From contig DAHWKH010000038.1 of the NCBI GenBank assembly GCA_027343725.1, positions 1 through 7,887 of the forward strand: 7,887 bases of DNA, given 5' to 3'. Positions 1 to 5,783 of the stretch are shown piece by piece (position 1 is the first letter of the stretch; the number at the start of each line of letters is the position of its first letter). A program made the position numbers and the translations under genes. The DNA is from Acidiferrobacteraceae bacterium. Lineage in GTDB: Bacteria > Pseudomonadota > Gammaproteobacteria > Acidiferrobacterales > Acidiferrobacteraceae. Below the pieces are notes generated by a model that had not been told where the DNA came from, searched no databases, and was given only the letters and a program-made list of their open reading frames with translations.

Positions 1-1613
1 TCATGCGCGAGTCGCGTGAGGGGGTGGAGGAACTGGAGGGCCTTGCGCGGCATCAGGGTGGCGCCGCTCACGAGGCCCTGATCGATCTTGACGTCATCGA
101 CCGCGAGCCGTTCCATGCGCAGAAGGGAGCTGTAACCGGACCCGAGATCGTCCTGGGCGAGTTGCACGCCGAGCGCGCGCCACTCCGAGAGGATGACGGC
201 CGGGTCGTATTGCTGGTCGATCTCGTCGTTTTCGAGGAGTTCGAGGGTGAGGCGCGCGGCGTCGACGGGGATGTCGCGCAGGACGCCGCGCGCGATCGCG
301 AAATAGTCCGGATCGACGAGCGCCTGGGGCGGGAGGTTGACGGCGACCCGCACGGCGATTCCCTGGCGGTCCCAATGACGCAGGTCCGTCAGGGCCTGAC
401 GCAAACCCAAGGCGAACAGTTCCCGTAACTCCCGGCTGCCGAGCGCCGGCAGGAAGTCCGCGGGTGCGATGTCGCCGCCGTCGTCGCGGGGCAGGCGGGC
501 GAGGGCCTCGACCTTGTACAGCTGACCGGAGGTGAGATCGATCACCGGCTGGTAGAGCATGCGCACGTCGCCGCGCATGACCCGTTCGCGGTAGTGGGCC
601 CCGATGGCATAGGGGAGCATCGGATCGATCTGGATATGGGGCGTCAGGCGCTGGGCGAAGAGCGCGCCGAGGTCGGCGAGGAAGCGCTCGCGGTGCGCGG
701 CGCCGAAATACCCCGGGGCGCTGTGATAGAGACTCACGATGCCGTGGGGTTCGCCTTCGGAGTCGAGGATCGGGATGGCGGCGATCGAGGCGTAACCGAG
801 CAGGCGCGCAAAGTCGTGCCACGGCGCGGTCGCCGGGTCGGCCGTTAGGACCGCCACCGTGCGCACACTCCGCGAGCGCCAGGCGCGCCCGGACGGGCCT
901 TGTCCGCGCGGGTCCGCCTCGTGAATGCAGGGCAGGAGCGCGTGTTCGGTGAGGTGCGATGCGTGGCATTCGAACGTCTTGCCGACGACGATCTCGTGCT
1001 GCAAACGGCCCTGCGCGTCGGGGCGCGTCAAGGTCCCCGCGACCATGCCCTCCAGGGTCATGAGGATTTCGAGGGTGTGGCGCACGGACTGCGCGAGCGT
1101 GCCGGAGGTCGCGGGCGCGTGGGTGACGGCGGCGAGCGCCTGCTGCTCGCTGTCGAGGATGCGCCGTTGCCCTTCCATTTCGCCTGCCATCGAGGCGGTG
1201 ATGCGGCGGGTGATGACGGTGCGCAGGGCGACTGCGTCGCGCGCGGATCGGGGGCATGCGCCCAGGGGTTCCAGGAGGTGGGTGAGACAGCGCCCGTAGG
1301 CATCGACCACGGCGCGTTCCGTGAAGCCCAACAGGGCGTGGCGCGAACCGGAGGCGCGCGCTTGGGTCCGCTGGGAGGCCTCCGAGAGGTCGGGATCCAG
1401 CAGGTGGTTCAGAGGGTGATCCCGCCGGATGTCCCGCCACTGCTCGGATGTCAAGAGGGTCTGGAGGGGCGGACCGCCTCCCGAGAGGTCCTCGTAGAAG
1501 AGCGTGAGCGCGCCGTCGAGCGTGGGCTGCAGGCGCTCGCCCGCGCGCCGCAGCAGCTGGGCCGCCTCCGAGCCATAGGCCTCGGGGCCTTGGTCCCGTG
1601 TTTTTGATCGCAA
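1..1613 (-). CDS. Globin-coupled GAF-EAL protein, predicted haem-regulated c-di-GMP phosphodiesterase (3' end beyond window)
   Basis: Predicted cytoplasmic signalling enzyme hydrolysing cyclic di-GMP to pGpG under control of a haem gas sensor. The frame stays open to the left edge, giving 537 residues without the C-terminus. Residues ~12-165 look like a globin-coupled sensor: a B-helix LFYEDL with Tyr40 and an SRHALLGF segment with His92, close in position and spacing to the distal Tyr and proximal His of DosC/GcHK-type sensor globins. Residues ~170-320 read as GAF (GRAWRS, PW, AAIPILD, GIVSLY). The EAL domain starts near 340 with YQPVIDL, E369-A-L, N426, E458 (LELLEN), D488-D489 in DDLGSGYSSL and K509 (VKID); the last conserved Glu and Gln lie outside. 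No GGDEF is present. The first ATG in frame is far inside the globin, so TTG at 1613-1611 is chosen: GGAGG lies 6 nt upstream and a promoter precedes it. EAL is certain, GAF likely, globin inferred from motifs. Confidence 0.9.
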   Translation of the reverse strand, partial: MRSKTRDQGPEAYGSEAAQLLRRAGERLQPTLDGALTLFYEDLSGGGPPLQTLLTSEQWRDIRRDHPLNHLLDPDLSEASQRTQARASGSRHALLGFTERAVVDAYGRCLTHLLEPLGACPRSARDAVALRTVITRRITASMAGEMEGQRRILDSEQQALAAVTHAPATSGTLAQSVRHTLEILMTLEGMVAGTLTRPDAQGRLQHEIVVGKTFECHASHLTEHALLPCIHEADPRGQGPSGRAWRSRSVRTVAVLTADPATAPWHDFARLLGYASIAAIPILDSEGEPHGIVSLYHSAPGYFGAAHRERFLADLGALFAQRLTPHIQIDPMLPYAIGAHYRERVMRGDVRMLYQPVIDLTSGQLYKVEALARLPRDDGGDIAPADFLPALGSRELRELFALGLRQALTDLRHWDRQGIAVRVAVNLPPQALVDPDYFAIARGVLRDIPVDAARLTLELLENDEIDQQYDPAVILSEWRALGVQLAQDDLGSGYSSLLRMERLAVDDVKIDQGLVSGATLMPRKALQFLHPLTRLAH

Positions 1614-1617
1614 ACAA

Positions 1618-1626
1618 CCCCTCCCC
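1618..1626 (-). promoter_or_regulatory. Ribosome binding site fixing a TTG start
   Basis: The minus strand reads GGGGAGGGG here, with GGAGG at 1624-1620, six bases before TTG at 1613-1611. No ATG or GTG in this frame is suitably placed, so this site decides the start of the globin-GAF-EAL gene. Confidence 0.6.
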
Positions 1627-1649
1627 GGATCTCTTTCGGCCCTTTCCTG

Positions 1650-1678
1650 GAAATAGGCGCAAAGCCCCTGTTTGTCAA
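1650..1678 (-). promoter_or_regulatory. Sigma-70-type promoter for the globin-GAF-EAL gene
   Basis: On the minus strand a perfect -35 box TTGACA (1678-1673) is followed by exactly 17 bp and a -10 box TATTTC (1655-1650; three of six consensus bases, all in the first half). Transcription would start near 1643, leaving a leader of about 30 nt before the TTG start. The site lies just after the DUF2459 stop codon, so the signalling gene can be transcribed independently of the upstream minus-strand genes. Confidence 0.6.
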
Positions 1679-1685
1679 GACGTTT

Positions 1686-2372
1686 CTAGGAGCTTGGGGG
1701 CGCACGCCGGGGGCCTGCGGCCTGGGTGCATGGCGGATGCACGCGCACGGCCGCTGTGACCTGCCCCGCGAACACCGCCCCGGTCGCGTTGACCGGCAGG
1801 CCGGCTGCGTGCAAGGCGTCGAGCGTCCAGGTGTTGCAGGTGTGAAAGCCATCGTAGGTCAACGGCGAGGCGAAGAAGGCGCTGTCGGTGCCCTCCGGCG
1901 CGAGCGGTTCGAGGGCGCCCCTGGGCGTATGGGAAAAGCTAGTCATCAAAAACGCCCGCAACCGATGCCAGCCACCCTTGGGCAGTCGCCGCCAGGCGAG
2001 TCGCACGGAGCGGCGCGCCGTGGGGCGCGCGCGCAACGCGCGCACGTGCACGGCGCTCGCGGAGGGGAAGAGGGCCCGCAGGGCCATGAGCGGTCCGGGG
2101 TGACGGGCCCGGTAGAAGGCGCGGTTGCCCCAGCCGATGGTGAGGAAACGGGCGCGCGGGTAGCGCGCGCGGAGCGCCGCCAGGGGTCCCGTGAGGGCCC
2201 GGGCCGGCAGCACAAGGCCCGTATGCCAGCCCGCGCGCAGGATGCCTAAGGTCGGCCGGGCCGGGCGGGGCAGCGGCCGGGGGCAGCTTGCAGGCGTGAG
2301 GGCGCCGGCGCACGCGGCGAGCGCGAGACAGGCCGCAAGCGCGAGGATCGTGAGCGCGGGACGTGGGGGCAT
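1686..2372 (-). CDS. DUF2459 (TIGR02117-type) family lipoprotein
   Basis: A 228-residue protein of unknown function. The N-terminus is a lipoprotein signal peptide: a hydrophobic stretch from residue 7 ends in the lipobox L-A-A-C with Cys21 as lipidation site, followed by a Pro-rich linker, so the mature protein is probably membrane-anchored and periplasmic. The body carries the family's conserved patches: GWHTGL (48-53), GWGNRAFY (80-87) and HTCNTW (177-182). The conserved His50 and Cys179 are reminiscent of a thiol hydrolase pair, but no activity is established as far as I know. Length is usual for the family. The ATG at 2372 has no convincing Shine-Dalgarno, but it gives an intact signal peptide and no other start does. 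It lies 53 nt downstream of the MFS gene on the same strand, so co-transcription is plausible. Family assignment is from remembered motifs. Confidence 0.8.
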   Translation of the reverse strand: MPPRPALTILALAACLALAACAGALTPASCPRPLPRPARPTLGILRAGWHTGLVLPARALTGPLAALRARYPRARFLTIGWGNRAFYRARHPGPLMALRALFPSASAVHVRALRARPTARRSVRLAWRRLPKGGWHRLRAFLMTSFSHTPRGALEPLAPEGTDSAFFASPLTYDGFHTCNTWTLDALHAAGLPVNATGAVFAGQVTAAVRVHPPCTQAAGPRRAPPSS

Positions 2373-2425
2373 GGCGTCCAGGTCCAGGGGGCCTACTCAC
2401 AGCGTATAAGGGCCACCGCTCCGGG

Positions 2426-3760
2426 TCAAAGGCCGTGCGCCCCGGGGTCTTCCAGGGCCTCGAGACTCAAGCGCGCGGGCTCGAGGGGATAGAGGAAGGT
2501 GATCCAGGCGCCGACGAGTGTCACGCCGCCCATGAGGATGAGGACGCTGGCAAGCCCGAGACTCGCCTGCAGGCGCGGAAACACAAGCGCGGAGAGCACT
2601 GCGCCCAGGCGCGAGAAGGCGGTCGCCAACCCGCCCGCGCTTGCGCGCAGCTCGGTCGGGAAAATCTCGACCGCCAGCGCCATGGCGGTCACGCCCGGGC
2701 CGACGCCGGTGCCAAGCGAATAGATTGCGGCCCCCGCGAACACCCACGAGGGCGCATGCCCGACGAGGCCCCAGGCAAAGACCAGCAGTCCGAGCGTCAT
2801 GGCCACGAACCCCGTGATCTGGAGGGGGATGCGGCCCCAGCGATCGAGGCGCGTGATCGCAAGCGCGATGCCGGCCGCCGACAGGACCAGGAAGGCCGCG
2901 TTGATGGCGCTCGCCGCGACGTTGTCGTGCACCAAGCCCTGCATGCGCAGGACGACCGGGAAATAGAGGCCGATGCCAAGGCCCACCACATCCAGGCAAA
3001 ACCAGGGGATCAGGCTGAGAACGAGGCGCTTGCGCCAGCGTCCGTGCAGGAGGACGGACAGGGGTTGGCGCGTGCCGCGGTAACCGTCCAGAGCGTGCGC
3101 GCGCTGAGCGGGCGCCCAGTCCGGATGGAGGCGCGCGATGGCCTCTTGGGCGGCGGTCTCGTCCCCGCGGCGCATGAGCCAGCGCGGGGATTCGGGGATT
3201 TGGCGCCTGAGCCAGAGGAGGACGAGCGCCGGCAGGATGGCGGCACCCAACATGAAGCGCCAGGAGAGGGCGCCCAGTGGGAGCAGGGCGAGCCCGATGA
3301 GGGTCGAGCCGAGGGCGCCCGCGTACCAGGCGAAATTGATCCATCCAAAGCCGTGGCCGCGGCGTTGATCGCCGCTGTATTCGGCGACGACGGTCGCGAC
3401 CAGTGGGTAATCCATACCGACGGCCAGACCCACGCAGAAGCGGCCGAACCACAGACTCAGGAGGCCAAGACTCGCGGCGCTCGCACCGGCGCCGAGGGCG
3501 TAGAGCACGACGTTCGGCAACAACAAGGCCCGCCGCCCGAAGCGATCGACGAGCGGACCACCGATGAGGGCACCGACGAACGAGCCGATGAGCGCCGACG
3601 CCATGAGATTGCCGATCGCCCCCGGCCCCAGGTGCCAGTCACCGCGCAAGGGCAGGAGTGCGATCGCCATGATGCTGATGTCGAAGCCGTCGAGGAACAT
3701 GCCCAGTCCGGCGGCGCGCACCGCCTGCCGGCGCAGGGAATCGGGGGCGCGGTGCGTCAT
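2426..3760 (-). CDS. MFS transporter, phosphate/sugar-porter (PF00083-like) type
   Basis: A 444-residue inner-membrane secondary transporter, probably a proton symporter, with about twelve hydrophobic segments. Visible hallmarks are an acidic TM1 (GMFLDGFDISI, Asp24), loop 2-3 motif A (PLVDRFGRR, 69-77), GRF with Arg107 followed by VGMDYPL (114-120), PESPRW (189-194) ending the first half, LDRWGR (305-310) as the second-half motif A, and EIFPTELRA (365-373). The VGMDYPLVATVVAEY stretch resembles the GGDYPLS signature of the phosphate:H+ (PHS) group, but substrates vary widely among such proteins, so phosphate is only one guess. An upstream in-frame GTG (3838) would add 26 polar residues of low quality. 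The ATG at 3760 places the usual short tail before TM1. It has no own Shine-Dalgarno and overlaps the stop of a leader ORF (ATGA), suggesting coupled translation. The DUF2459 gene follows it. Confidence 0.88.
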   Translation of the reverse strand: MTHRAPDSLRRQAVRAAGLGMFLDGFDISIMAIALLPLRGDWHLGPGAIGNLMASALIGSFVGALIGGPLVDRFGRRALLLPNVVLYALGAGASAASLGLLSLWFGRFCVGLAVGMDYPLVATVVAEYSGDQRRGHGFGWINFAWYAGALGSTLIGLALLPLGALSWRFMLGAAILPALVLLWLRRQIPESPRWLMRRGDETAAQEAIARLHPDWAPAQRAHALDGYRGTRQPLSVLLHGRWRKRLVLSLIPWFCLDVVGLGIGLYFPVVLRMQGLVHDNVAASAINAAFLVLSAAGIALAITRLDRWGRIPLQITGFVAMTLGLLVFAWGLVGHAPSWVFAGAAIYSLGTGVGPGVTAMALAVEIFPTELRASAGGLATAFSRLGAVLSALVFPRLQASLGLASVLILMGGVTLVGAWITFLYPLEPARLSLEALEDPGAHGL

Positions 3761-3798
3761 GCGGCGCGGCGCTCGCGGCGGATAGGGGACAACGGCAT
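3757..3798 (-). CDS. Short leader ORF overlapping the MFS start codon
   Basis: Thirteen codons, MPLSPIRRERRAA, start at an ATG (3798-3796) eight bases after a GGAGA Shine-Dalgarno (3811-3807). They end in a TGA that shares bases with the MFS start, in the arrangement gcATGAcg. Because the MFS ATG lacks a ribosome site, the simplest reading is that ribosomes ending here restart on the transporter. The peptide itself has four Arg and two Pro and may have no function of its own. It is too short for coding statistics to support; the evidence is the ribosome site plus the overlap. Confidence 0.45.
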   Translation of the reverse strand: MPLSPIRRERRAA

Positions 3799-3821
3799 GG
3801 TGACGGTCTCCGGATGCTCGG

Positions 3822-3836
3822 GTCGCCTTTGGCGAC
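3822..3836 (-). repeat. Perfect hairpin in the MFS 5' leader
   Basis: GTCGCC (3822-3827) and GGCGAC (3831-3836) form a six-pair perfect stem with a three-base loop. If the -10 box at 3848-3843 is used, the minus-strand transcript would begin at about 3836, putting the hairpin at the very 5' end of the message. No T run follows on either strand, so it is not an intrinsic terminator. It could stabilise the message or be an operator half-site pair. Confidence 0.4.
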
Positions 3837-3842
3837 ACTCAC

Positions 3843-3869
3843 ACTATATCCCAGTTTGCGCCCGGTCAT
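3843..3869 (-). promoter_or_regulatory. Candidate promoter for the MFS gene
   Basis: The minus strand carries TATAGT at 3848-3843, five of six bases matching the sigma-70 -10 consensus. The best -35 is ATGACC (3869-3864), four of six, but the spacer is only 15 bp. The location, 45 nt upstream of the leader ORF and in the divergent intergenic region, is right for the transporter. The -10 is the more convincing half. Confidence 0.35.
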
Positions 3870-3893
3870 CGGGTGGCCCTGGCCAGCCGAGAC

Positions 3894-3902
3894 TGTTATG
3901 CT
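3894..3902 (+). promoter_or_regulatory. Candidate extended -10 promoter for the zinc-ribbon/TauE operon
   Basis: TGTTATGCT fits the extended -10 form TGn-TATnnT, with TATGCT at 3897-3902. No good -35 lies 17 bp upstream (TGGCCC), which an extended -10 can tolerate. Transcription would start near 3909, about 68 nt before the zinc-ribbon ATG. It lies within 50 bp of the opposed candidate promoter of the MFS gene. Confidence 0.35.
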
Positions 3903-3976
3903 GTCAGTGCCTTGTCGAAGCCCGCGGCCAGCGAGAGCGCGCGAGGCTTACGAGTCTCAGCACGCCGCACGGGTTC

Positions 3977-4279
3977 ATGACGATCGCAAAAACGTTTTTG
4001 ACCGCCCTCAAGAAGCAATGGCTCGCGGAACGCACGCGCTGCCAGAGCTGCGGCATGCCGCTCATCTACGACGCGCATCGGCGCACGGGGCAACCCTACT
4101 GCAGTTATTGTCACGATGGGGCGGGCTTTGTGAGCGACATGCGGCTGGCCGACATGCGCGCGCGCGTGGATGAGCTGTTGCGTCGCCGCCGGGCGTCTGC
4201 GCTGGTGCGGTTTTATATGTACTGGCGGCTTGCGACCCTGCGTCGCTGGCGCACCCGGCGGGAGTCGGGACCGGGATAA
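3977..4279 (+). CDS. Small zinc-ribbon protein (PF12674-like)
   Basis: A 100-residue cytoplasmic protein with one zinc ribbon: Cys22 and Cys25 in RCQSCGMPL, Cys42 and Cys45 in YCSYCHDGAGF. CQSCGMPL followed by YC.YC..G.F is the hallmark of the 'putative zinc ribbon' family PF12674, whose molecular role is not known to me. After the ribbon comes a helical segment (DMRLADMRARVDELLRRR) and a strongly basic, Trp/Tyr-containing tail that is less typical of the family. The reading frame stays open far upstream across the antisense of the MFS gene, but the only well-placed start is ATG 3977, and the protein begins just ahead of the ribbon. The Shine-Dalgarno is weak (CACGGG). Its stop is four bases before the exporter start, so the two are almost certainly one transcription unit. 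Confidence 0.8.
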   Translation: MTIAKTFLTALKKQWLAERTRCQSCGMPLIYDAHRRTGQPYCSYCHDGAGFVSDMRLADMRARVDELLRRRRASALVRFYMYWRLATLRRWRTRRESGPG

Positions 4280-4283
4280 ACCG

Positions 4284-5075
4284 GTGGCGCTGCTCGGGGT
4301 GTATATGGGCTTGGGCCTGATCGTCGGCCTGCTTGCCGGCATGCTCGGTGTCGGCGGCGGCAGCATCATCGTGCCCGCGCTTTTGTTTCTGTTCGAGCGC
4401 AACCACGTGGCGGCACCCGTCGCCATCAAGCTCGCGATCGGCACATCGCTTGCCAGCATCCTGTTCACCTCGCTCGCGGCGGTGCGCGCCCAGCACAAAC
4501 GCCGCGCGATCGACTGGCCGCTCGCAACGACGCTCGCCGGGGCCGCGTTTCTCGGCAGTTTCGCGGGGGCTTACGCCGCGGGTTTCCTCCCGGGCGCGCT
4601 CTTGAAAGAGATCTTTGGCGTGTTTCTCGGTTTCGTGGCCTGGCAGCTCATGAGCGGCTGGCGCCCGAAGGCTTGGCGCGGCTTACCCTCACGCCCGGTC
4701 TTGTGGGCCGTGGGCGGCTGTATCGGCGCGGTCTCGGCCCTGCTCGGCATCGGCGGGGGCAGCATGACGATCCCGTTTCTGAGCGCCTGCGAGGTCGATT
4801 TGCGGCGCGCGATCGCGGTGTCGACCGTGCTCGGGTTCCCGATCGCCTTGTTCGGCACCGCGGGCTTCGTGCTCGCCGGCCAACGGCAGGTGTCCCTGCC
4901 CGCCGAGAGCCTGGGTTATGTGTATCTCCCGGCGCTGATCGGCCTCACCAGCGTCTCGCTTGCGGCCGTGCCCTTGGGGGTGCGCTTGGCGCACCGCTTG
5001 CCGGTCGTGGGGCTGCGCCGCATTCTGGGGGCGTTGCTCGTGGTCGTGGCGATCCAGATGACGCTGTTCCGCTAA
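4284..5075 (+). CDS. Sulfite exporter TauE/SafE family membrane protein
   Basis: A 263-residue inner-membrane protein with about eight hydrophobic segments and the internal duplication typical of the TauE/SafE family (PF01925): GLLAGMLGVGGGSIIVP (15-31) and GAVSALLGIGGGSMTIP (148-164) each open one half. Relatives export sulfite, sulfoacetate or other small sulfur-containing anions, and many members have no assigned substrate, so the sulfur role here is a family-level inference. The length is normal. The start is uncertain: GTG 4284 lies just after the previous stop with GGGA seven bases upstream; GTG 4299 or ATG 4305 would shorten the tail by five to seven residues. No dedicated promoter is visible; it appears translated from the zinc-ribbon transcript. 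The neighbouring genes do not include recognisable sulfur-oxidation enzymes. Confidence 0.9.
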   Translation: MALLGVYMGLGLIVGLLAGMLGVGGGSIIVPALLFLFERNHVAAPVAIKLAIGTSLASILFTSLAAVRAQHKRRAIDWPLATTLAGAAFLGSFAGAYAAGFLPGALLKEIFGVFLGFVAWQLMSGWRPKAWRGLPSRPVLWAVGGCIGAVSALLGIGGGSMTIPFLSACEVDLRRAIAVSTVLGFPIALFGTAGFVLAGQRQVSLPAESLGYVYLPALIGLTSVSLAAVPLGVRLAHRLPVVGLRRILGALLVVVAIQMTLFR

Positions 5076-5120
5076 CGCCCGCTTGTCGCGCATGGCCCGC
5101 ACGATTAGGCTTGAGGCTTT

Positions 5121-5130
5121 GGGAGGTGGG
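5121..5130 (+). promoter_or_regulatory. Strong ribosome binding site of the methyltransferase
   Basis: GGGAGGTGGG contains GGAGG at 5122-5126, six bases before ATG 5133. It settles the methyltransferase start and suggests it is translated independently of the exporter. Confidence 0.7.
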
Positions 5131-5132
5131 CG

Positions 5133-5783
5133 ATGGTGTGTTGCTGCACCGCAACGGACAGCGGCGGGATCGGGCGCTTCTTCTCGCGTTTCGCCAGGCG
5201 GTACGCCAGCCGTTATCGACGCAAGGGGCTCGAGGCGACCCAGAAGCAGCTGGTGGCGGGACTGGCCGCGCAGGGCTTCCAGGGCCGTTCGCTCCTCGAC
5301 ATCGGTTGCGGCGTCGGTTATCTGCATCATGAGCTCCTGCGTCTCGGCGCGCGTTCGGCGGTCGGGGTCGATCTGTCGGAGGCGCAACTCGCCGAGGCCC
5401 GCGAGGAGGCGTTGCGCGCCGGGCTTTCCGCACGCACGGACTACCGCCTGGGGGACTTCGAGGACGTGGCGGCGGATATCGCGCCTGCGGATATCACGTT
5501 GCTCGACAAGGTGATCTGCTGCTATCCCGACGCCCGCGGCCTCGTCGAGCGGGCCGTGGCCCACAGCGGCGCCCTGTGCGCCCTGACCGTGCCGCGCGGA
5601 CACGTCCTGAACCGGGTGCTTGCGCGGATCGCGACCGGTGTCCTGTGGCTGACCCGCAGCGCCTATAGGCCGTTCGTGCACGAGCCTGGGATGCTCGACG
5701 TCTGGATCCGGAAGGCGGGTTTCGAGAAGGTCTACGAGGCGCGCACCCCGGTGTGGCTCACGCGCATTTATCAGCGCTTGTGA
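5133..5783 (+). CDS. Class I SAM-dependent methyltransferase
   Basis: A 216-residue soluble methyltransferase. Motif I LLDIGCGVG (54-62) binds S-adenosylmethionine, VGVDLS (77-82) with Asp80 contacts the ribose, GDFED (107-111) and the LLDKVICCYPD strand (123-133) complete the Rossmann core. The substrate is unknown. The layout, with FFSRFARRYASRYRRKGLEATQ before the core, resembles small methyltransferases often annotated near Mg-protoporphyrin O-methyltransferase (BchM/ChlM-like), but no pigment genes are nearby, so that name would be unsafe. Three consecutive Cys at 3-5 and Cys129-Cys130 are notable. The ATG is preceded by GGGAGGTGGG with six bases between GGAGG and the start, the best ribosome site in the window. 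It lies 57 nt after the exporter gene on the same strand with no terminator between. Its last 13 bp overlap the 3' end of the convergent GH15 gene. Confidence 0.85.
   Translation: MVCCCTATDSGGIGRFFSRFARRYASRYRRKGLEATQKQLVAGLAAQGFQGRSLLDIGCGVGYLHHELLRLGARSAVGVDLSEAQLAEAREEALRAGLSARTDYRLGDFEDVAADIAPADITLLDKVICCYPDARGLVERAVAHSGALCALTVPRGHVLNRVLARIATGVLWLTRSAYRPFVHEPGMLDVWIRKAGFEKVYEARTPVWLTRIYQRL

Noticed and set aside
94..1662. Long minus-strand open frame (522 codons) over the signalling gene
   Set aside because: Its translation is Arg/Pro/Ala-rich with no domain; the overlapping frame holds the globin, GAF and EAL motifs. It is a GC-driven shadow frame.
3761..3838. 26-residue upstream extension of the MFS protein from GTG 3838
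   Set aside because: The extension is polar and Pro/Arg-rich, would lie over the predicted transcript start and hairpin, and is explained better as a leader with its own short frame.
2363..3976. Plus-strand open frame running continuously into the zinc-ribbon gene
   Set aside because: It is antisense to the MFS gene, gives low-complexity Gly/Arg/Glu/Asp-rich sequence with no family, and only the last 100 codons from ATG 3977 look like a protein.
5476..5500. Short direct repeat GCGGATATC within the methyltransferase
   Set aside because: It falls in phase in the coding sequence (DIAPADI) and is explained by similar codons; nothing suggests a regulatory or mobile role.
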